NCBI GenBank assembly: GCA_023137655.1
Contig: JAGLOT010000020.1
Span: forward strand, 1 to 8,362
Reading direction: 5' to 3'
DNA: 8,362 nucleotides
Source: Nanobdellota archaeon
GTDB lineage: Archaea; Nanobdellota; Nanobdellia; Woesearchaeales; BS150m-G63
This document shows, in pieces, positions 1-7,199 of this stretch. Both the position numbers and the translations under genes were made by a program. The notes below the pieces were generated by a model. It was given only the letters and a program-made list of their open reading frames with translations. It was not told where the DNA came from and searched no databases. Positions within the stretch are counted from its first letter, which is position 1, and every line of letters begins with the position of its first letter.

Positions 1-609
1 TTCAATTAATATTGTTCCAGATTTACAAAATGGGTCTAATATTTTTTGTCCGGGTTGGTAATCTGCAAATCTTAATAATAAATATGCTAATGTTCCTTTA
101 ACATCTGCCCTGTTTGAGAATACCTTATAGTCTCTTTTTGATAAATCAATACCACCAAAGTCAAGGAATAAAATAAATTCTTCATTTTTTATTGTAAATA
201 GAAATTTTAATTCTGGAGAATTAAGATTCACTTTTGGTTGAATTGTTTTTTGAAGAGCTTTAAAAATAAACCCTCCAATTTCTGATTCTAATTCTTTTGA
301 ATCTTCTTCAGAATCATTGTGGATACATCTTGCACAGAAATTTGTTTTATTTTTTGTATCTATGGATAGTTTATCTATTGTTTTTTTGATGTCTTCTAAT
401 GTTTTGAATTTAGTTCTTGCCAATAATAACCCCATATAATTAACTGATTGTAAAGAATAAGTTAATTGAGCAATTTGTTCTTCGTTTGCTTCAAAAATGA
501 TTGCATTATCTAGAATTATTGGTTCTATTTTTAGTTTTAATTTTTCTTGAATTTCTTTTGATGCAAGTTTAGAAAGGTGTTGATATGTTATGGCAATTGC
601 TTTGGACAT
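1..609 (-). CDS. THUMP-domain RNA methyltransferase (Trm14/RlmL-like), C-terminal part missing
   Basis: The 203 visible codons begin at the ATG at 609 and continue off the left edge. The reading has an N-terminal region, a THUMP-like stretch at about residues 90-160 (an ELESEIG segment, then VNLNSPE and a hydrophobic strand), and the beginning of a class I SAM-dependent methyltransferase fold. The junction (RDYKVFSNR, then GTLAYLLLRFA) and motif I, DPFCKSGTILIE at 192-203, are typical of the family that makes N2-methylguanosine in tRNA or rRNA. In that family THUMP binds the RNA and the Rossmann domain transfers the methyl group. The catalytic motif IV lies outside the window, so tRNA versus rRNA specificity cannot be decided. 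Motif I has Lys196 where the family usually has Gly (DPFCGSGT). The start lies 1 nt after the gyrA stop with no clear Shine-Dalgarno, which points to coupled translation in the same operon. Family assignment is confident; substrate is inference. Confidence 0.85.
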   Translation of the reverse strand, partial: MSKAIAITYQHLSKLASKEIQEKLKLKIEPIILDNAIIFEANEEQIAQLTYSLQSVNYMGLLLARTKFKTLEDIKKTIDKLSIDTKNKTNFCARCIHNDSEEDSKELESEIGGFIFKALQKTIQPKVNLNSPELKFLFTIKNEEFILFLDFGGIDLSKRDYKVFSNRADVKGTLAYLLLRFADYQPGQKILDPFCKSGTILIE

Positions 610-610
610 T

Positions 611-3085
611 TTAGATTGAGTTTATTACTTTTGCAGCAGAAACTACTTTGTCATCATTACCTAACTTCATTAATCTTACACCTTGAGTATTTCTACCAAT
701 GGAAGATATGCCTTCTGCATGGGTTCTTATTGTAATTCCATTCTTGCTTACAAACATTACTTCATCATTGCTAACAGACAATATGGATGAAACGTTTCCA
801 TTTCTACTGCTACATTTAATATTAATTATTCCTGAAGTTCCTCTGTGGGTTCTATTATATTCAGACATGATTGTTCTTTTACCAAATCCATTTTCTGTAA
901 TTGTTAATAAGTATTTTTCATCTTCTGCTTTTACCATGCCAACAACATAATCTTTTGGTTTTAATTTTATTCCCCTAACTCCTGAAGCAGTTCTGCCCAT
1001 GTCTCTAACTTCTTTTTCGTTAAATCTAACAGATTTCCCATTATAGGTTGCAATAATTAAATCATCATTTCCATCGGTTAATCTTACTTCAACTAAATCA
1101 TTACCCTCTTTTAATCCAATGGCAATTATCCCACCTTTTCTTGGTTTTGAAAAGGACATTAAATCTGTTTTCTTGATAGTTCCATTTCTTGTTGCCATAA
1201 CTAAATAATGATCTTCCTTAAATTCTTTAACTGGGATTGATGCAGTTATTTTTTCATCATCACCTAGATTTAATATGTTAACTAAAGGTAAACCTTTTGC
1301 TGTTCTGGATGATTCTGGGAAATTGTAAACCTTAGACCAGTACACCTTCCCCTTGTTTGTGAAGAATAAAAAGTATGAGTGAGTATTTGCTGTAAATAAA
1401 TCACTTATGTAGTCTTCTTCTCTGGTGGTTGCAGCACGAACTCCTTTTCCACCCCTTTTCTGTTCCTTATATTCTTCTAGTTTTGTTCTTTTAATGTAAC
1501 CTGCTTTTGTAATTGTGACAACAACATCTTCTCTTTTGATTAGGGCCTCATCTTCAACCATTTCATCTTCAACATCAAGAATTTCAGTTCTTCTTTCGTC
1601 CCCATATTTTTGGATTAGTTCATCAAGTTCTGATTTGATAATGTTAAGAACTCTTTGTTTTGATTCAAGAATCTCTTTTAATCCCTTAACTAATTCTATT
1701 AGTTTTTTATATTCTTCAATAATTTTATCATGTTCAAGAGAGGTTAACTTCTGTAATTTCATTTCAAGAACTGCTGTTGCTTGTTTTTCAGAAAGATTAA
1801 ATTTTGATTGTAACCCTTCGTTTGCAGTTTTTGGTGATTGACTTTGTTTAATTAATTTAATTGCTTCGTCAAGGTTATCCAGAGCAATTTTAAGCCCTTC
1901 AAGAATATGTAACCTTTCTTCTGCTTGTTTTAAATCATATTTAGTTCTTCTAACAATGATTGTAATTCTATGTTTAATATAATTGCTAAGGATTTGTTTT
2001 AGGTTTAATCTTTTAGGAATATTTTCAACCAAAGCTAACATGTTTATTCCAAATGTAGATTGTAATTGGGTATGTTTGTATAATTGATTTAGAACTACTT
2101 CAGGGTTAGCAGCAAGTTTTAATTCAATAACTACCCTTATCCCTTCCCTATTGGATTCATCCCTCAGATCAGAAATGTCTTTTATTTTTTTGTCTTTAAC
2201 TAATTCTGCTATGGAAATTAATAAATTTGATTTGTTTACTTGATATGGAATTTCTGTAATAATAATTGCTTTTCTTTTTCCTAAATCTGTTACGTGTGAT
2301 TTGGCCCTCATTACCGCTCTGCCTTTTCCAGTCATATAGGCATGAGCAATTCCTTGTTTTCCTAATATAAATGCTGAAGTTGGAAAATCTGGACCTTTTA
2401 CATGTTCCATTAATTCTAGAATTGTTGCTTCTGGATTATCAATTAATAATTTAGTTGCTTCTGCTACTTCTGTTAAATTGTGTGGTGGAATATTTGTTGC
2501 CATTCCAACTGCGATTCCAGATGAACCATTGACTAATAAGTTGGGTAATTTTGCAGGTAGAACTGAAGGTTCTTTTAATGAATTATCAAAGTTTGGAACA
2601 AACTTAACTGTTTCTTTATTTATATCATCAAGCATTGTTGAAGTTATTTTATTTAATTTAGCTTCTGTATATCTCATTGCTGCTGCTGAGTCACCATCAA
2701 CACTTCCGAAGTTTCCTTGGCCTTTAATTAATGGATATCTAAGTGAGAAATCTTGAGCCATCCTTACCATGGAATCATAAACTGCAGTATCACCATGTGG
2801 GTGGTATTTACCTAAAACTTCCCCTACAATTCTTGCTGATTTTTTGAATGGTTTACTGAATGTCATCCCAATATCATTCATTGCAAATAAGATTCTTCTG
2901 TGAACTGGTTTAAGGCCGTCTCTTACATCTGGTAATGCCCTTCCAACAATAACTGACATGGCATAATCTAAATATGAAGTTTTCATTTCATCAACTATTG
3001 GTTGAGGGATGATATTTTCTTGGATAGATAATGGGCCACTCTGATTTTCTGGTTGTTTATTTTCTTGTTCTGTTTCTTGAGTCAT
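611..3085 (-). CDS. gyrA: DNA gyrase subunit A
   Basis: This is the cleavage-religation subunit of type IIA topoisomerase. With GyrB it would introduce negative supercoils using ATP. The 824-aa product is complete and close in length to bacterial GyrA. Residues 20-60 hold the conserved N-terminal block ([21 protein letters not shown]). The winged-helix region has HPHGD at 95-99 and the catalytic tyrosine is Y139 in [12 protein letters not shown]191 matches the DNA-bending Ile174 of E. coli GyrA. The coiled-coil gate lies at about 370-500 and the beta-pinwheel C-terminal domain from about 517 to the end. The GyrA box QKRGGKG at 542-548 separates it from topoisomerase IV ParC. There is no acidic C-terminal tail like that of E. 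coli GyrA. Thr100 and Asp104 match quinolone-contact positions Ser83 and Asp87 of E. coli. The gene starts 14 nt after scpB without an obvious Shine-Dalgarno. gyrB is not in the window. Confidence 0.97.
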   Translation of the reverse strand: MTQETEQENKQPENQSGPLSIQENIIPQPIVDEMKTSYLDYAMSVIVGRALPDVRDGLKPVHRRILFAMNDIGMTFSKPFKKSARIVGEVLGKYHPHGDTAVYDSMVRMAQDFSLRYPLIKGQGNFGSVDGDSAAAMRYTEAKLNKITSTMLDDINKETVKFVPNFDNSLKEPSVLPAKLPNLLVNGSSGIAVGMATNIPPHNLTEVAEATKLLIDNPEATILELMEHVKGPDFPTSAFILGKQGIAHAYMTGKGRAVMRAKSHVTDLGKRKAIIITEIPYQVNKSNLLISIAELVKDKKIKDISDLRDESNREGIRVVIELKLAANPEVVLNQLYKHTQLQSTFGINMLALVENIPKRLNLKQILSNYIKHRITIIVRRTKYDLKQAEERLHILEGLKIALDNLDEAIKLIKQSQSPKTANEGLQSKFNLSEKQATAVLEMKLQKLTSLEHDKIIEEYKKLIELVKGLKEILESKQRVLNIIKSELDELIQKYGDERRTEILDVEDEMVEDEALIKREDVVVTITKAGYIKRTKLEEYKEQKRGGKGVRAATTREEDYISDLFTANTHSYFLFFTNKGKVYWSKVYNFPESSRTAKGLPLVNILNLGDDEKITASIPVKEFKEDHYLVMATRNGTIKKTDLMSFSKPRKGGIIAIGLKEGNDLVEVRLTDGNDDLIIATYNGKSVRFNEKEVRDMGRTASGVRGIKLKPKDYVVGMVKAEDEKYLLTITENGFGKRTIMSEYNRTHRGTSGIINIKCSSRNGNVSSILSVSNDEVMFVSKNGITIRTHAEGISSIGRNTQGVRLMKLGNDDKVVSAAKVINSI

Positions 3086-3099
3086 TTTGATTGGTTATC

Positions 3100-3849
3100 T
3101 TAATTTTCTTTTAGTTTGATCTCTGCTTCAGAATTATCTAAGTCTAATGTTTCTGGATTGTGATTTTCTGTTCCTTCATTAATTTCTTCTTCTAAATCGG
3201 TTTCTTGAGTTGGTGCCATGGCATCCAATTCTTCCATGTAGTCAGATTCTGACTTTTTATTTTCTTGAAGTTTTTCTTTTAAAACTTGATTTTCTTGTTC
3301 AACTTTTTTCTTTGCTTGCATATATTCTTCTTCTTTTTCTGTAATTACATTTTCAACTTCTTCAAAATTTGAAAATGTTTCTTTAACTTTTTTTTCTGGT
3401 AGGTCAAAATATTCAAAGAATTTATGTGTTAATTTTATATCATAAGTTCTGCCCCTTTTAACCTTTTCCACAAATTGCATTTCTTTTAATTGTTTAACAT
3501 GGTCATATGCCTTATTTGAACGAATTTTAATAAGTTCTGCCTGTGATAGGGGGTATTTGAATGCAATTACTGCAAGTGTCTCTGTTACAGATTTTGTTAA
3601 ATCAGTATCAGTTACAATATTTCTAACTAAATGAAGATAGTTTTCACGCACAGTTAATTTCCAGTTTTCGCCATCATTAATAATCATCATTGGAGAACTA
3701 TTTTTATTATAATCTTCCTTTAATTCATTTAATGCAGAAATTAAATCAGCATCATTCTTAATACCACATAAGGATTTAAGTTTGTCTTGAGTTATTTTTT
3801 TCCCAACAGAAAATAATATTGCCTCTACTTTCTTCTTTAAGTCTTCCAT
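3100..3849 (-). CDS. scpB: Segregation and condensation protein B (ScpB)
   Basis: ScpB dimers bind the kleisin ScpA and with SMC form the prokaryotic condensin that compacts and separates chromosomes. Residues 1-165 match the usual two winged-helix repeats. The first begins KKKVEAILFSVGKKIT and leads to a GENWKLTVRENY strand pair. The second is marked by TETLAVIAFKYPLSQAELIKIR and ends in GRTYDIKLTHKFFEYFDL, the characteristic ScpB closing segment. From about residue 170 to 249 the protein changes to a charged coiled coil and a very acidic tail (ETDLEEEINEGTE and beyond), which makes it longer than a minimal ScpB. It lies 8 nt downstream of the 196-aa gene and 14 nt upstream of gyrA, so it is very probably cotranscribed with both. 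smc and scpA are not in the window. Family call is strong; the role of the acidic tail is unknown. Confidence 0.9.
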   Translation of the reverse strand: MEDLKKKVEAILFSVGKKITQDKLKSLCGIKNDADLISALNELKEDYNKNSSPMMIINDGENWKLTVRENYLHLVRNIVTDTDLTKSVTETLAVIAFKYPLSQAELIKIRSNKAYDHVKQLKEMQFVEKVKRGRTYDIKLTHKFFEYFDLPEKKVKETFSNFEEVENVITEKEEEYMQAKKKVEQENQVLKEKLQENKKSESDYMEELDAMAPTQETDLEEEINEGTENHNPETLDLDNSEAEIKLKEN

Positions 3850-3857
3850 TTTTATAT

Positions 3858-4448
3858 TTAGATTAAACTATATTTTTTATTTGCTAATTTTACTTTTTTA
3901 TCAGCTACCATTTTTTCTAAGAATTTAGGAAGTTCTGATTCTGGTACCCTAGTTAATTTATGTAATTCGTCTAATGTTACTGGCCCTTGTTTTAATGCTA
4001 GTAAAATTGAATTAAATACTAAAATTGCACCATTTTTTGAAAGAATTTTATTTTGTTGATTTGCATTTTTTGCAACCATATCTACCTTATGGAGTCTTGC
4101 CTGTAAATCATTAAATAGGGAATTTAGGTCTTCGTTTTTTATATGTAATGTTGTAGGTTCAATTATTTCAACACTTGAAGGCATGAAATCAAAGCAGAAA
4201 TCCATGATTTTTTTTGGATCTTTCATTAATACTTCTAATTCCACAAAAGTTGAAAACATTGTACTATCTTCAACTGGTTCAGATTCTGCATAATCTTCAT
4301 TAATAAACTCTATATGTTTATCTTTTTTGAGATTATCTACATATTCTTTTAGTGTTTTTTCTAGATGTTCTTGGGGTTTACCCATCATTTCTACAATAAA
4401 GGCTACTTGAATCCAGCCCTCTTCTAATTTTGATTTTATATTTACCAT
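3858..4448 (-). CDS. Uncharacterised protein with C-terminal winged-helix-like region, first gene of the scpB-gyrA operon
   Basis: I do not recognise this 196-aa protein as a named family. Residues 11-100 look like an alternating strand/helix domain: WIQVAFIVEMMG strand, a long charged helix, FVELEVLM strand, a short helix, then VEIIEP. Residues 103-135 are helical and charged (DLNSLFNDLQARLHKVDM). Residues 138-196 fit a winged helix: an AILVFNSILLALKQ helix, TLDELHKLTRVPESELPKFLEKM as helix-turn-helix, then KVKLANKKYSLI as the wing. No signal peptide or membrane segment is visible. The ATG at 4448 has a GAGG ribosome-binding site 5 nt upstream and a TATA box at the right distance, so this is the operon's first gene. 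Its place before scpB, where scpA is often found, raises the possibility of a partner in the condensin complex. I do not see the ScpA N-terminal signature. A regulator is equally possible. Confidence 0.75.
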   Translation of the reverse strand: MVNIKSKLEEGWIQVAFIVEMMGKPQEHLEKTLKEYVDNLKKDKHIEFINEDYAESEPVEDSTMFSTFVELEVLMKDPKKIMDFCFDFMPSSVEIIEPTTLHIKNEDLNSLFNDLQARLHKVDMVAKNANQQNKILSKNGAILVFNSILLALKQGPVTLDELHKLTRVPESELPKFLEKMVADKKVKLANKKYSLI

Positions 4449-4453
4449 TTTAT

Positions 4454-4457
4454 CCTC
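4454..4457 (-). promoter_or_regulatory. Ribosome-binding site of the 196-aa gene
   Basis: On the minus strand GAGG is followed by five bases and then the ATG at 4448, a normal Shine-Dalgarno spacing. It fixes the start. The downstream genes of this operon show no comparable site. Confidence 0.6.
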
Positions 4458-4479
4458 TATAAATGGTAATTTTTGAGGG

Positions 4480-4490
4480 TTTAAAAACCT
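4480..4490 (-). promoter_or_regulatory. Archaeal promoter (BRE/TATA) of the scpB-gyrA operon
   Basis: On the minus strand an AAGG stretch runs into TTTTTAAA about 32-39 nt before the start codon. This would put transcription start roughly 8-10 nt upstream of the ATG, giving a very short leader that just includes the GAGG site. The element lies in the 56-nt gap after the stop of the upstream surface-protein gene, so its T-run may also help end that transcript. Confidence 0.55.
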
Positions 4491-4504
4491 TTCTAAATGT
4501 AGAT

Positions 4505-6202
4505 TTATCGACGAGAAAATATTGGTTTTTTGTATTTATAAATAATTATGGCTAAAAGTAACAAAATTACAATAAGAATATAGGGTGAATAGTTATTGGT
4601 TTTCTGTTTTGTAGATTCAAAAACAGTTATATTTGGTGTATTTACAATGAGCATTCCTGTAGGCAATAGATTAATTGATTCGGTGTTTTGATTTTTAGAA
4701 AATAAAGACTTGGTTTGATTTGTTATTATAGTTGAATGGGGCATTGGATTATTGGATTGTGAGTTAAATTTAAATTTTGGCAAAGTTATTGTTATTTCTT
4801 TGTAGGTTTTTAATTTGTTTTTCTTTATTTTGACCTTAAGATTATAGGATTGATTTTGGGTATTGATATTTGTTATTATTAAAGTGATTAATTTGGATGT
4901 ATCCTTTGGAAGTTGAAGTGAATAATTGTTATGGGTTCTGGATAGTGAGAAACATTTGGAACTTTGATAGATATATGCATGAGTAGAAATGTTATGGTTT
5001 TGTGATTCTGTATTTGTAAAATTTAATGTTATATTGAAGGATTGGTTTATGTAAATATTTTCTGGTAAATTATGTATTGTATATGTGAATTTTGGTTTTG
5101 ATAGCGTTATTGATTGTTGGATTGTTGTGGGGGTTTCCGATTCTGTTTCAATATATTCTGTTTTGCATAAACTTGTTTGGGCTTTTTTTACTTTAATTTC
5201 TTCTATAATTTTTTGGCTAAGGCCTTCTATGATTAAATTATAAAAATCTGTTTCATATTTATCTGTACAATCTGGTTTAATTTGAATTGGAACTGAAAAA
5301 GAATATTCTGTATATTTATTTAAAACTTTTACTTTTGATTTTTCTGAAATTATGTTATCTTTTTCTAGCCAAAGATAGATTACTTGTTTTGCTGTATTTC
5401 CCTTATACACTGATAATTCAATATTTATTGCATCTCCAAAGTCAGCTGTGTTTGGATAAGAATCTATTGTTAGGGTTGAGTTTTCTGGTTTTGTATTGTT
5501 GTTTTTTATTGTGATAATTTTTTGGGAATTTGTTTTACCAGAATTTATGCAAGAATTAATATAGAGTTGGTTTTTTAGAATTAAAGTTTTTTCTTGTTCT
5601 TCAATGTTTGGCGTATATGACTTCTGATTTAGATTTGTTGTGTTGGTTTTTGATTTTATTATATTATTAAATAAATCTTCTATCCAATATTCAATTATAA
5701 ATTGATGTGATGGGTTATTTATTTGGTGGTTGTATTTTATCTGTTCATGGTTATTGTAAATCTGTTTATCTGTTGTTAGATTTATTGAAATGTTGCAGTA
5801 AATTAAATTTGGATTTATGATTGTGAAATTTTTGCATGCTTGGTTGTTAAGGTTATTATTGTCTGAATGAGATGAATTTATGATTATACCACATAGCTGA
5901 AATATACCTGGTTTTGTTATTTGGAATTTTCCGGTACCTGAAGATTTATGAGAATTTATTGTAATTATGAATGTGCTATTTATTGTTGTGTTGGTTATTT
6001 GATAATTAGTTATGGTTTGTATTGAATCTGTTATGCCAGAAGTGTGATTATTGTTTGTTAATTTGAATAAATTTGTGTAAGTTTGATTAAGGATTATTTG
6101 ATCTGGAATTATTATTTCTATAGAAATGTCTTTTTCTGTTAGATTTTCTGCTTTAGCTAATGGGATTAATAGGATTAATAAAATTATTGTAATAAATTTC
6201 AT
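4505..6202 (-). CDS. Secreted, single-pass surface protein, heavily N-glycosylation-prone
   Basis: The 565-aa protein starts with a Sec-type signal peptide (MKFITIILLILLIPLAKA, cleavage probably near residue 18). It ends with one membrane span at about 536-555 (YILIVILLLLAIIIYKY) and a short basic tail ending FSRR, so the bulk should face outside with the C-terminus in the cytoplasm. The ectodomain is rich in Asn, Thr, Ser and Ile and shows alternating beta-strand patterns resembling repeated Ig-like or CARDB-like sandwich domains, for instance at about 370-450 (IYINQSFNITLNFTN). I count about 21 N-X-S/T sequons, unusually dense, which suggests an extensively glycosylated cell-surface protein. 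There is no Shine-Dalgarno, and a TATA box about 22-29 nt before the ATG predicts a leaderless mRNA. It is monocistronic by position. Precise function (adhesin, S-layer-associated or other) is not recognisable. Confidence 0.8.
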   Translation of the reverse strand: MKFITIILLILLIPLAKAENLTEKDISIEIIIPDQIILNQTYTNLFKLTNNNHTSGITDSIQTITNYQITNTTINSTFIITINSHKSSGTGKFQITKPGIFQLCGIIINSSHSDNNNLNNQACKNFTIINPNLIYCNISINLTTDKQIYNNHEQIKYNHQINNPSHQFIIEYWIEDLFNNIIKSKTNTTNLNQKSYTPNIEEQEKTLILKNQLYINSCINSGKTNSQKIITIKNNNTKPENSTLTIDSYPNTADFGDAINIELSVYKGNTAKQVIYLWLEKDNIISEKSKVKVLNKYTEYSFSVPIQIKPDCTDKYETDFYNLIIEGLSQKIIEEIKVKKAQTSLCKTEYIETESETPTTIQQSITLSKPKFTYTIHNLPENIYINQSFNITLNFTNTESQNHNISTHAYIYQSSKCFSLSRTHNNYSLQLPKDTSKLITLIITNINTQNQSYNLKVKIKKNKLKTYKEITITLPKFKFNSQSNNPMPHSTIITNQTKSLFSKNQNTESINLLPTGMLIVNTPNITVFESTKQKTNNYSPYILIVILLLLAIIIYKYKKPIFSRR

Positions 6203-6223
6203 GAAATATTAGGATTTCTAGGC

Positions 6224-6235
6224 TTAATATGGTTT
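6224..6235 (-). promoter_or_regulatory. Promoter of the surface-protein gene (leaderless)
   Basis: On the minus strand AAACC (BRE-like) precedes CATATTAA, which sits 22-29 nt upstream of the ATG at 6202. Archaeal transcription begins about 25 nt after the TATA centre, so the start should coincide with the start codon. The absence of a Shine-Dalgarno agrees with a leaderless mRNA. Confidence 0.55.
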
Positions 6236-6239
6236 GTGT

Positions 6240-6258
6240 AAGATTTTATGAAAATCTT
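6240..6258. repeat. Perfect 8-bp inverted repeat between the divergent genes, possible operator
   Basis: AAGATTTT, a 3-nt spacer ATG, then AAAATCTT form a perfect palindrome. It lies directly upstream of the BRE/TATA of the leftward gene and about 40 nt upstream of the BRE/TATA of the rightward operon. That position suits a dimeric regulator acting on one or both promoters. A role as a hairpin is less likely because it lies outside the predicted transcripts. Confidence 0.45.
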
Positions 6259-6298
6259 GTGGAATCGTCGGAAAACCCAATAACTATTTTAGAGTAGT

Positions 6299-6315
6299 TC
6301 AAAAAGTTTTAATAA
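6299..6315 (+). promoter_or_regulatory. Promoter of the three-gene coiled-coil operon
   Basis: A purine-rich BRE-like stretch (TCAAAAAG) leads into TTTTAATAA at 6307-6315. The predicted start of transcription is near 6335-6340, leaving a leader of about 15-20 nt that carries the ribosome-binding site. Confidence 0.55.
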
Positions 6316-6339
6316 GCATCGGGATTAATATCTATTAAA

Positions 6340-6347
6340 GAGGGGTG
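6340..6347 (+). promoter_or_regulatory. Ribosome-binding site GAGGGGTG for the first coiled-coil gene
   Basis: GAGGGGTG ends 8 nt before the ATG at 6356 and can pair with the archaeal 16S rRNA tail (GAGGTG core, with one G-U wobble). The sequence GAGGGG(T/C)GTAA recurs in front of the PCNA gene. Confidence 0.55.
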
Positions 6348-6355
6348 TAAGATTA

Positions 6356-6976
6356 ATGGCTTTTAAATTATTCAATAAAGATAAATATTCTAGTAGTGAT
6401 ATTCCAGAGGTTCCTGACTTAGGCATTCCAGAACCTCCTCAATCAGGAGATTTGCCTGAACTTCCAGATATGGATATACCTGCACCACCAAAAATGGATA
6501 GTATTTCTTCAAAATCTGATGATGATTTGGCTATGCCTGATTTTGATGTTCCAAAAATTAAAGAAGAAAAACCTATGTCAATTCCAGTACCTAGAAGGGA
6601 TGATAATGATTTACCTGATTTTCCAAATGCAGAAATTGTAAGGGATAGGGAAGTTCCCGAACCTCCTGCATTCTTTTCAAAAATGGATGATGTAAAGAGA
6701 GATATGGATGGTGGGTATATGGAACATGGTACAAATATTGTAAAGTTGAATAGACCAATATTTGTTGAAGTTAAAGATTATAAAAAAATTCTAAGGACAA
6801 TTAAAACAATTGAAAGAGATGCTAAAAAATCTAAAGGTATTGCAATGGAATTAGAAGAAGTCAAAACAAAAAGAGAAAAGCATCTTGAAGGTTGGGATAA
6901 AAAACTTGAAAATATTCAAAGGAGTTTAATTTTTGCAGATAAAATATTATTTGAGGATGGTGGAGTAAATGTATGA
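6356..6976 (+). CDS. Uncharacterised protein: Pro/Asp-rich linker plus C-terminal coiled-coil domain (paralogue 1 of 3)
   Basis: I do not recognise this 206-aa protein. The N-terminus (MAFKLFNKDK) is basic and hydrophobic and could form a short amphipathic helix. Residues 15-130 are low-complexity and probably disordered, with recurring proline-acidic motifs (PEVPDLGIPEPP, LPELPDMDIPAPP, PDFDVP, VPEPPAFF). Residues 134-200 form a compact unit: one beta strand (PIFVEVKDY) followed by helices rich in Lys and Glu with W180 near the end. The same 67-residue unit, without gaps, makes up almost all of the next gene's product (15 identities by my count). No membrane span or catalytic motif is visible. 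Transcription starts from its own promoter, and the following gene overlaps by 8 nt. A scaffold or adaptor role is inference from the layout: an anchor-like N-terminus, a flexible linker and a domain shared with its partner. Confidence 0.8.
   Translation: MAFKLFNKDKYSSSDIPEVPDLGIPEPPQSGDLPELPDMDIPAPPKMDSISSKSDDDLAMPDFDVPKIKEEKPMSIPVPRRDDNDLPDFPNAEIVRDREVPEPPAFFSKMDDVKRDMDGGYMEHGTNIVKLNRPIFVEVKDYKKILRTIKTIERDAKKSKGIAMELEEVKTKREKHLEGWDKKLENIQRSLIFADKILFEDGGVNV
6959..6965 (+). promoter_or_regulatory. Ribosome-binding site deciding the start of the second coiled-coil gene
   Basis: GGTGGAG lies just before the ATG at 6969, inside the end of the preceding gene. It favours this start over the in-frame ATG at 6984, although the shared domain begins right after the latter (Met6-Pro7). 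Confidence 0.45.
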
Positions 6977-7199
6977 AGATAACATGCCTGTTTTTATTAA
7001 GATAGAAAATTACAAAGAAGTCATTGAACTTATTGGTTTAATTAAAGGTAAGGTTAGTGAATCTAAAAAATATTTAGATAGAATTGAATCTTTGAAAAGA
7101 GAAGAAGATTCTAAAATAAATGATTGGAAGGAAGTTGTAAAAGATATTGAAGATAAAATTGATTTTGTTAATATGACTTTAATGGAGCCAAAATTATGA
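6969..7199 (+). CDS. Small coiled-coil protein (paralogue 2 of 3)
   Basis: The 76-aa product is almost entirely the domain found at the C-terminus of the preceding protein. It has a strand (MPVFIKIENYKEVI), then two amphipathic, charged helices with W53 matching W180 of its neighbour. Residues 7-73 align to residues 134-200 of the first protein without gaps, sharing P, F, YK, SK, W, F and the closing L-x-E. No signal peptide, metal-binding or catalytic residues are seen. The gene starts 8 nt inside the end of the first gene and its stop overlaps the start of the third as ATGA, so the three are almost certainly translated together. Such short paralogues encoded side by side usually form hetero-oligomers; that is inference here. 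An internal ATG at 6984 would give a 71-aa form. Confidence 0.75.
   Translation: MYEDNMPVFIKIENYKEVIELIGLIKGKVSESKKYLDRIESLKREEDSKINDWKEVVKDIEDKIDFVNMTLMEPKL

Noticed and set aside
699..950. Open frames on the plus strand inside gyrA (also 1515-1841 and 2478-2756)
   Set aside because: They lie opposite well-conserved GyrA coding sequence and show no independent ribosome-binding site or domain.
5287..5514. Leu-rich plus-strand open frame inside the surface-protein gene that looks like a small membrane protein
   Set aside because: Its hydrophobicity follows from AT-rich antisense of Lys/Asn/Ile codons, and there is no promoter or ribosome-binding site.
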